Assembly: GCF_010093535.1 (NCBI RefSeq)
Contig: NW_022985178.1
Coordinates: 276,505 to 340,504 of the forward strand
From: Lindgomyces ingoldianus
Lineage: Eukaryota > Ascomycota > Dothideomycetes > Pleosporales > Lindgomycetaceae
Length of the DNA: 64,000 nucleotides
Direction of reading: 5' to 3'
Shown here: positions 57,801-64,000 of the stretch, piece after piece
How positions within the stretch are numbered: position 1 is the stretch's first letter
Layout of the letters: every line of letters begins with the position of its first letter
Translations under genes and position numbers: made by a program
The notes under the pieces: generated by a model
Seen by the model: the letters and a program-made list of their open reading frames with translations, nothing else
Databases searched by the model: none
What the model was told of the DNA's origin: nothing

Positions 57801-59005
57801 GACATATGAGGGTTTTGCATCTACTGTCCGAGGAACAGTGCGACAGATTCGTGAGAGCTCGTATTACATCCTCTACTCCTTGACGCGTTTCCGAGACTTC
57901 TTCTACGGAATTCCAGACTTGCCCGAACCGCTTAGCCGTGCCCTATTCGGAAACGCACATGCCTTGTCTTCTCATCACTTATCGGTGTTGTTGAGCGTCT
58001 CGACGCATCTAATTGAAGGTTGTCCTCCAGCACTTCGGAAAGACTTCCTGCCACCAATGATTCAAGGTCTGTTTAGAGAATTAGATCGGAAAATATCCTC
58101 AGAGTGGAATATCCTCAACCGGCAAATTGCACAGTCTGGGGAAAACGATAATCTGACAGATGAGATGAAGAATGAGAGTATACTTCGGCAACTCACATAC
58201 TCTTCGGCCGCACTTGTCTCGGTTTTATTAGACCCTAGTCGAAATGGTAAGTTGAATTTCTATTCGCAATCACTCAAAAGAGTCGGTTTACTGCAGAACA
58301 GGTCCTTGTTTCATGGTTATCTCGCCTAGCAATTCCCCGTATAACTTAATCAAAGGAGACCTTGAAAATGACAATTTACTTTTAGACCCCCCCGGTTCAG
58401 ATAGCACACCATCCCATGATAATCCGATGTGGAAGTTTATTGTCAGCACTGGGGCCGTTCTCGAACCGATTCTCCTCTTCTGCACATCTATGCTCCGCGT
58501 CCGAGATTCCCGTTCCGTTGTCGCCGTTCTCCGAGTCCTTCGAAACCTCATCCCCCGATTCCGAGATAAGTCAGCCGTTCGAGACTTCTACTGTAATGAT
58601 ATTTTCAAGAATGCGATCACCAGTCTACATGAGCCGTATTTTGTGGACTGTCAGAAAGATTTAGCGAGTCTAATTGCAGCTATCATCCATTTAGATGAGG
58701 ATATTCCTAGGTCGATCCTGCTGAGCTTGCCGGGTATGGGAGATACATATCGCGTCGATCGGCGATTGTCGAAGTTGCGTGGTGCGAACAGGAACGATGA
58801 GAGGCTCCAGCGCTCCATTGTGCTAGATCTGCTCTCCAGCGTTCGAGGCGTTAGCATCCACGAGCAAGGCAAGATCGAGCGCGCAAAACCGAAAAGAAAG
58901 ACGGCATTTCAGGAACAGTACATGAGCGTCGATCAGCCTCCGACTATTGTTCGAGGCACTTCTCCTGGTCTGGCTGGAGTGGCGGACATGTTTAGTGATG
59001 TGTGA
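54857..59005 (+). CDS. MSN5: Karyopherin Msn5 / exportin-5 type
   Basis: Eight exons: 54857-55756, 55810-56004, 56051-56938, 56983-57086, 57144-57402, 57451-57593, 57642-58246, 58356-59005; 1247 aa, the size of Msn5. Importin-beta family HEAT-repeat protein that exports phosphorylated proteins (and tRNA in some fungi) from the nucleus with Ran-GTP. Signatures: SDLSQVLQALQAIYDPSSSN at the N-terminus, HTLAIDKSQPAQLRHYGLSM (importin-beta-N region), LGRACVEIFTPASV, TFLFLNEDIDTVPERHAFLG, RRFCADIIEVLVRRTPVEAM and EPILLFCTSMLRVRDSRS. Start is the first of two adjacent ATGs (54857/54860). The last intron (109 bp) is longer than the others; its alternative acceptor at 58294 leads to an early stop. The extreme C-terminus (GLAGVADMFSDV) fits the family. 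Confidence 0.94.
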
Positions 59006-60376
59006 GTGTGGAGACAGGGAAAGAAAAAGATCAGTCAGTCGGTACGGTTATCCCACTTTCAAATTTGATTCCGAAGTCAAAATGCATAGCGAGGGGTTTT
59101 GAAAGGGGCGGTGGCTTTTATTCCAATCAGGGCGCTTTCGGGTTGGCATGTTCGTTCGCTGAATTGACGGCCTCGATTGTCATGGTTTGGCGTTGGCTAG
59201 ATTCGACACTATGGCGATGCATGGACTGGCGGGCTTTCCTTTGTTCTCTTTACTGTATGGATGGTGGTGGGTGGGTACCTTTGAGATGAGGAGGAGAGAA
59301 TTACGAGATACATGTGCGAGTCGACGAGATATCAATCATAGCTAGGTTTGCGGCTCCTTGCCGCCACGAATGGATATCAGAGTATTTGGTATGTTGGATA
59401 TTTGATCATTTGCTCAAAGTGTTGTATGTAAATCCTAGAGGTGGTCTGTAATTAATCGTACATGCAAAGTACGGTCCTGCATTTTCGGCGCTCACGTCAG
59501 CCGTAGATTGTGGTGAACCAGTTATTGACAAGCCCCGCGATTGGTGGTTGTGCTTTGTTATCGGTCGTTGCTTCCTCAACTCCACTGCTCACTACCTCTC
59601 CAGTCTGCTTCTTCTACTATACATAAATATTGATTTCTTAGCACTCATCTCTGCTTTGCTCTGCACTCACCCACATCTTTTATTCCCCCTTCCCTCGATT
59701 CGTAAAACACACGAGCAACCGCACCATGACGTCAACACACCCAAAGCCGCATCCCCAATCCCCACCGTCAATTTCGGGAAGTTTTTAAATGGTGTTGTTG
59801 ATGCTCTGCCGGGGTGTTAGGATGAACAAGTGAATCCAAAAAAATATGAGCCGGTGATGGCGTGGGGATATGTGCAAATGCGTATGACGGCTTTGTATGA
59901 TTCTTGAGTGGGATGAAGAGATGAAGAGAGGGGGAGGAGTGTTAGTTTGTATAGGGGAGTGGAAGGGGTAGTAGATGCTGATGCGGGGAACCGTTTCAGA
60001 AACACCACCAGTGATAGACGGACAGAGGGACAGTGGATAGTGTGGGAGCCAAGCCATTAACGTGCGTGAAGAGAACTTGGATATATCGAAATCTACCTAA
60101 CCCACCCCCTGAGTAGGCCAAAGTAACAGTATCAACGTCGTTCAATCTGTTGACAAAATTGGAATTGGAATACAAGAAGTGAGTGTTCCGCCAGATATTG
60201 TAACGGAGTCGTGACTGACTGAAAGAGTACCTACGGAAATTACACGATGGTAACGAACGACAGCAAATTGTATCGCTATCATGAATCCACGCACTACTCT
60301 CAGCTCTACACGATCCATCCTAATCCTACAAAAGGCAACTTTCTATTCTCCTAGAGGTCTCCGCCAACCCCCACAT
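59006..60376. other. Convergent intergenic region
   Basis: About 1.37 kb between the stops of MSN5 and the spindle-protein gene. Short open frames (59002-59289, 59548-59820) lack domains. No RNA gene was recognised. Confidence 0.45.
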
Positions 60377-63300
60377 TCACCAACCCCCTCTAACCCTCCT
60401 AATCTTCTCCTTCCCTCCAACCCTCCCGCCCGTAACCCTCCTCACCCACCTTCTGATCGCCCAGCCCCTCGCCAAAGCCTGAAATCTCTCCACATCCCTC
60501 ACCAACCGTCCCCTCCTAGCTTCTAGAATCTGCTTCCAGCGCTTCTGTATCACAACCGCCGCATTGAGTAACCTCTCTCGCTTCTGTGCCACGTCTGCGC
60601 ACTCCGCTGCGATTTTTAGGAGAACAAGGCGTTTGCGGATGCGTGCGCGGGAGAGTCGGAGACGGTAGAAGCGTTGGATGGTTGTTGCGGCGCGGTGTGA
60701 GAGGGAGAGGGGGAGCAGGCGGGAAGCTAGGAAGGTGAGGGTTAGGAGGGTAAAATCTTTTGCTGGGATTGTAGTTGTGGTTGTTGAGGAGGCGGACTGT
60801 GGGGTGAAGAGCGTGATGAAGGAAGAGGAACAGCCTGTTGCTTTGAGCTTTGCGGCGAGGGAGAGATGTGGGGTTGTTGAAAAAGAGGTGGAGGTAGAGG
60901 TGGAGGGAGACGGAAGGAGAGTCGCGGGGAGATACGTGTCTACGATCGCTTCGAGAACGCGCGGATTAGAGAACGAGGTTGTGAGATTTGCAACGCGGAG
61001 ACCGTGCAGGCGGGCGATGCTGCGTGACCAGGAGAGCAGAAGTCGTGTGTGGTATTCTAGTCCTGCGCCTTCGAGGCTGGATGTCGAGGAGTCGGAGTCG
61101 GAGTCAAGGTCTCGTTGAGCGTAGTTGTCGCGCCTGCTATACCACGCATCCTTAAAACGGACAATTTCCTTAACAATCTGGGGCCAGTCTACTAGCGTAC
61201 TAAGACCGCATTTCCCAACGAGCGCCCAGAGTAGACTAAGAGTCTTCTCGCGGTGTCCATCAACAATATCTTCAGCTTTCACCCCCCCAACAGCTTGGAC
61301 TGGAATTCCGCGGACGCCGGTCAGGGCTGACAGCGCTATCTGCACGTTGTACAGTTTCTGCGCTCGACCCAGGGACGGGAATTTCAGGTGCTGAGATAGC
61401 ACCCAAGACTCTTTATGCGCGAAGTCGAAGGTGCTAGTTAGGACGTCGCCGGTCGGCATGGTGATGGTGATGGTTTCTTCGCACTGTGCAACTAGCGTGG
61501 ACGGTGGGTAGAGCAGGAGTTCGACTAGGCGGGTTAGGATGATGCCATCACGGAGGTCGATGGCGATGTTGGAGATGTGGTACGTATATTCTTGAAGCGG
61601 ATACTGGATGTGCGAGACTTTGTAATTGAGATGGTTAAGAGGTCGTGTGATGTCGCCTAGAGAGGGGAGGACCATGCTCGATAGGAAGTGAAGGACTTCT
61701 ATTGATGTCTTGTGGGGTGATGAAGTCTGGAAGAGGCAACCTGGAAGGATATTTGCCCTCTTCGCTTGGTCAAGGAGGAGAATAAGCATCAAACTTCGCA
61801 GAACGGTTCGTCTCCATGCCCAGCCTTGCGAGCCAAAGTCATCACCGTTGATGTGGTCACCACGCGCGATGCTAGCGATGCTTCCAACCCCATTCTTGAC
61901 TCGAATAGCGTCTTCGTTGCGGATCAAGAATGCGTCTAGATATGCCTCGATTGCTCTCCTCTCAGTTCGATATTGCCGCGAACCGTCATCTGAGCTTGTG
62001 GAGCCGCTAGAAAGTCTAGAGGAGAAAGGAATCTGACGCCCGATAATGGTCTCTGCAGCTGCACGGAGGGCGGTGAGATCGTATGACCTGACCCAGAGAT
62101 TCAGGAACTTCTTTCGTAGTCCCACGTCATCTTTAAGTCGGAGAGTCTGTGAGAGAAGGTCCTTTGGAATGCTGAGGGCACCGTAGAGCAACGAGGCTTG
62201 CAATCGCTTATGAAGCAATGGGATGGAGGGGTCGTGGTAGAGTAATAACATCTTCCTCCTCAAATCCTCAGACATCTGCTCTTTATCTGGCTCTTTTTCT
62301 GCTGAATTGAATAAGGTGTTCAATAGTTGAGTGATGGCAACTTCCTGGTAGGTGAGCCAGTGATCCTCATAGAGCTCTGGCTGGGCCAAATCTTCGGACA
62401 AAACTGGATACTTTTCACGGCATGCTGGCGGCTTTCCAACGACATGCAGCATGGTGATCTTGGTCGGGGCACGAGCTGATCTATGGCGACGAAGTGCGGT
62501 TGGTGGAGATCTATCAGTGTGGAATGGAGAAGATGAGGGCGGGGCTTGATTAATCTTTGAGAGGCGACTCTTTATGGTCGCTTTTACGGTTGATTTCCTT
62601 GCTGTAGTTGATGCTGTGCCCTCTGCCTTCGCCTTGATTGACTTGGCTGGCGACCCGTCATAGCTCAGTTGGGAACGCAATCGCTTCTGAGTGCGTTCTG
62701 GTTGTGCCTTTATGTGCGATATGACTTCGGATGACTTGGAAGTGTTAAAATGAACTTTAGCGGGCTTCGTGACAGGCTTCTTCGACTTATCCTCGTGGTG
62801 CAGGGAATCTGCTATGTCCGATCCGGGTGGTATATTCTCTTTCCCTCCGCCTTTTCCAAATACATCTTCAGCGAATGATACACCCTGGAGTGAGCGAGCG
62901 TTCTGTTGCAAAGGAACGCGCTTCGGTGGCATAGCTAGAGACTTCCGCGAGCACTTTTTCTCTTTTTTCAAAGCCGGAACCAGATTTTCTTCCTCCTCAG
63001 ACAACGTAACAAGGTCTAATCCCATATTCGGCGACTTTACCCTCGGGTTCCTTGGCTTCTGCGTTGGCTGCCCGGCGTGGATGGTTATGACGGTGGTATC
63101 ATCGGACGGGACGTATATAGTCCTTCTCCGCGGATCCTTCTTCGGACCCTGCTTCTTCAACTCCCTCTTCTCGAGTACGTCCTCCTGCAACAGTACAGTG
63201 GCATTCACGTCAGCGACTTGCCTATCTAGCAGCATCTGCGACACCCTCCTACGATTCGGCTTTAAGAGCTGAGGCTCCTGAACTGCTGGAGCCGGTATTA

Positions 63301-63742
63301 GCAACTTCTGCGCCGGATGTGCTAATATCGTACTCCTCTTCTTCTCTGCATCCTGGGGTAGTATAGATGCCCTACTCTTCCGCTTGATCTCGACTGCGTG
63401 TTGCTGCTGCTGTTGTTGCTCCTCCTCCTCCTGCGCCACATCCTCGAATATATCCATGGTCGGGTTGAATACCTCCTGACGGGTTTTGCGCATCGGTCGC
63501 CTCGGCTTTGCATTCCTCAGATTGACCTGCATCTCAGTCGTGTACTCCAAATTCGTAGTGGTAGTATCATCTGTCATGTAACTCGGCGCGTAGATGGAGG
63601 ACTGGCGGCCATACTGGTGATATCGATTACTACTGAAGGATAGGTTCGGCGCCGGACACGGCGTGGCGTCTGTGTACCGCCGCATTTTCGGTGTTTTCTG
63701 ACGATGCTTGAGTCCACTTTGCGCATGCGAAAAGCCTTTCAA
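60377..63742 (-). CDS. Abnormal-spindle (Asp/Sha1) family calmodulin-binding protein
   Basis: Intronless, 1121 aa with the start at 63742; an ATG at 63685 would give 1102 aa and cannot be excluded. The N-terminal 400 residues are basic and disordered, with a Glu/Gln run (EEEEQQQQQQH) and a KEN box in GKGGGKENIPPG (about 300-310), a possible APC/C degron. The middle (about 460-880) carries the Asp-type helical and calponin-homology region: WAWRRTVLRSLMLILLLDQA, PLQEYTYHISNIAIDLRDGI, ILTRLVELLLYPPS. The C-terminus has several IQ motifs (AATTIQRFYRLRLSRARIRK, AAVVIQKRWKQILEARRGRL) that bind calmodulin. Relatives (ASPM, Asp, fungal Sha1) focus microtubules at spindle poles or act in cytokinesis. 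CaM binding is inferred from the IQ consensus. Confidence 0.9.
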   Translation of the reverse strand: MKGFSHAQSGLKHRQKTPKMRRYTDATPCPAPNLSFSSNRYHQYGRQSSIYAPSYMTDDTTTTNLEYTTEMQVNLRNAKPRRPMRKTRQEVFNPTMDIFEDVAQEEEEQQQQQQHAVEIKRKSRASILPQDAEKKRSTILAHPAQKLLIPAPAVQEPQLLKPNRRRVSQMLLDRQVADVNATVLLQEDVLEKRELKKQGPKKDPRRRTIYVPSDDTTVITIHAGQPTQKPRNPRVKSPNMGLDLVTLSEEEENLVPALKKEKKCSRKSLAMPPKRVPLQQNARSLQGVSFAEDVFGKGGGKENIPPGSDIADSLHHEDKSKKPVTKPAKVHFNTSKSSEVISHIKAQPERTQKRLRSQLSYDGSPAKSIKAKAEGTASTTARKSTVKATIKSRLSKINQAPPSSSPFHTDRSPPTALRRHRSARAPTKITMLHVVGKPPACREKYPVLSEDLAQPELYEDHWLTYQEVAITQLLNTLFNSAEKEPDKEQMSEDLRRKMLLLYHDPSIPLLHKRLQASLLYGALSIPKDLLSQTLRLKDDVGLRKKFLNLWVRSYDLTALRAAAETIIGRQIPFSSRLSSGSTSSDDGSRQYRTERRAIEAYLDAFLIRNEDAIRVKNGVGSIASIARGDHINGDDFGSQGWAWRRTVLRSLMLILLLDQAKRANILPGCLFQTSSPHKTSIEVLHFLSSMVLPSLGDITRPLNHLNYKVSHIQYPLQEYTYHISNIAIDLRDGIILTRLVELLLYPPSTLVAQCEETITITMPTGDVLTSTFDFAHKESWVLSQHLKFPSLGRAQKLYNVQIALSALTGVRGIPVQAVGGVKAEDIVDGHREKTLSLLWALVGKCGLSTLVDWPQIVKEIVRFKDAWYSRRDNYAQRDLDSDSDSSTSSLEGAGLEYHTRLLLSWSRSIARLHGLRVANLTTSFSNPRVLEAIVDTYLPATLLPSPSTSTSTSFSTTPHLSLAAKLKATGCSSSFITLFTPQSASSTTTTTIPAKDFTLLTLTFLASRLLPLSLSHRAATTIQRFYRLRLSRARIRKRLVLLKIAAECADVAQKRERLLNAAVVIQKRWKQILEARRGRLVRDVERFQALARGWAIRRWVRRVTGGRVGGKEKIRRVRGGW

Positions 63743-64000
63743 AGCGGGGGCTTAAAGGTTGCGGGATGGTTCTGATTAAAGGCAAACGGTGTCGGCGGTT
63801 ATGGAATGGTCCGCGCACGAGACGCGATGTTGTGGGTGTCGGTTGGGGGGGCAACCGCATCTGAACTTCATCTTCGTGTTTTGTTAGGATGCATCTTATC
63901 ATTGATATGGAGAGCTGTTTGGTTAGACACAGGTGCATTATTGTTCGCGTATTAGGTTGTGATTTCATGTGAGTTCTGAAGCCGAGAAGGGACCTTCTTC
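63743..64000. promoter_or_regulatory. Upstream region of the spindle-protein gene
   Basis: 258 bp at the window edge with the presumed promoter. The open frame on the minus strand (63968-63630) overlaps the gene start in another phase and is not called. Confidence 0.35.

Noticed and set aside
58294..58355. Alternative acceptor for the last MSN5 intron
   Set aside because: Its use leads to a stop after about 18 codons and removes the conserved C-terminal HEAT repeats.
1..64000. CRISPR arrays, secondary-metabolite cluster, intact transposon, tRNA genes
   Set aside because: Looked for direct-repeat arrays, PKS/NRPS motifs, transposase DDE/RT motifs and cloverleaf patterns by eye; none were convincing. 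A tRNAscan or HMM search could still find a missed one.

Overview
The window is chromosomal DNA from a filamentous ascomycete (Pezizomycotina). Evidence: genes carry many short introns (about 43-180 bp, GT-AG with CTAAC/CTGAC-like branch points), genes are 0.2-1.5 kb apart, divergent pairs are common, and the protein families are fungal (Rbd2 rhomboid, Trm10, Ldb17, Msn5, Sha1/Asp, Rmd1, GH5_12 glycosylceramidase). I cannot fix the class. Exon models were built by hand; every spliced model called with confidence of 0.7 or more keeps frame from start to stop.

Left core block (1-17.8 kb): 3' part of a metacaspase gene; a small mitochondrial LEA-like protein; a secreted type-B carboxylesterase; a six-exon coiled-coil protein of about 1364 aa; divergent from it, an SR-rich FHA protein (Pml1/SNIP1); an OXR1-type TLDc protein; and the divergent pair Trm10 / complex I GRIM-19 subunit.

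Accessory block (17.8-29.4 kb): a tentative unknown gene; two intact BTB-domain paralogues with a decayed third copy between them; a short unknown Pezizomycotina-type protein; and a 699-aa membrane protein with a glycosylated ectodomain. The spacers hold only ORF fragments and one AT-rich tract.

Middle core block (29.4-36.0 kb): complex I 39/40-kDa subunit (with a 14-nt microexon) divergent from proteasome Rpn9, then GPI-transamidase Gaa1 divergent from rhomboid Rbd2.

Second degenerate segment (36.0-40.3 kb): no convincing intact gene; one minus-strand relic broken by an in-frame TGA.

Right core block (40.3-64.0 kb): mitochondrial Rmd1/RMND1 protein divergent from the HOPS subunit Vps41 (27-nt microexon); Ldb17/SPIN90 (Arp2/3 control); ER DnaJ-TPR co-chaperone divergent from a GH5_12 glycosylceramidase that ends in a CaaX-like tetrapeptide; the karyopherin Msn5; and an Asp/Sha1-type spindle protein.

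The genes are mostly housekeeping neighbours, not a pathway cluster. Two complex I subunits, a mitochondrial Rmd1 and a LEA-like protein share the window, but nothing shows co-regulation. I found no secondary-metabolite cluster, CRISPR array, recognisable tRNA gene or intact transposon. The best candidates for something undescribed are the BTB paralogue cluster with its relic, the unknown membrane protein beside it, and several unusual splice structures (microexons, two GC-AG introns).
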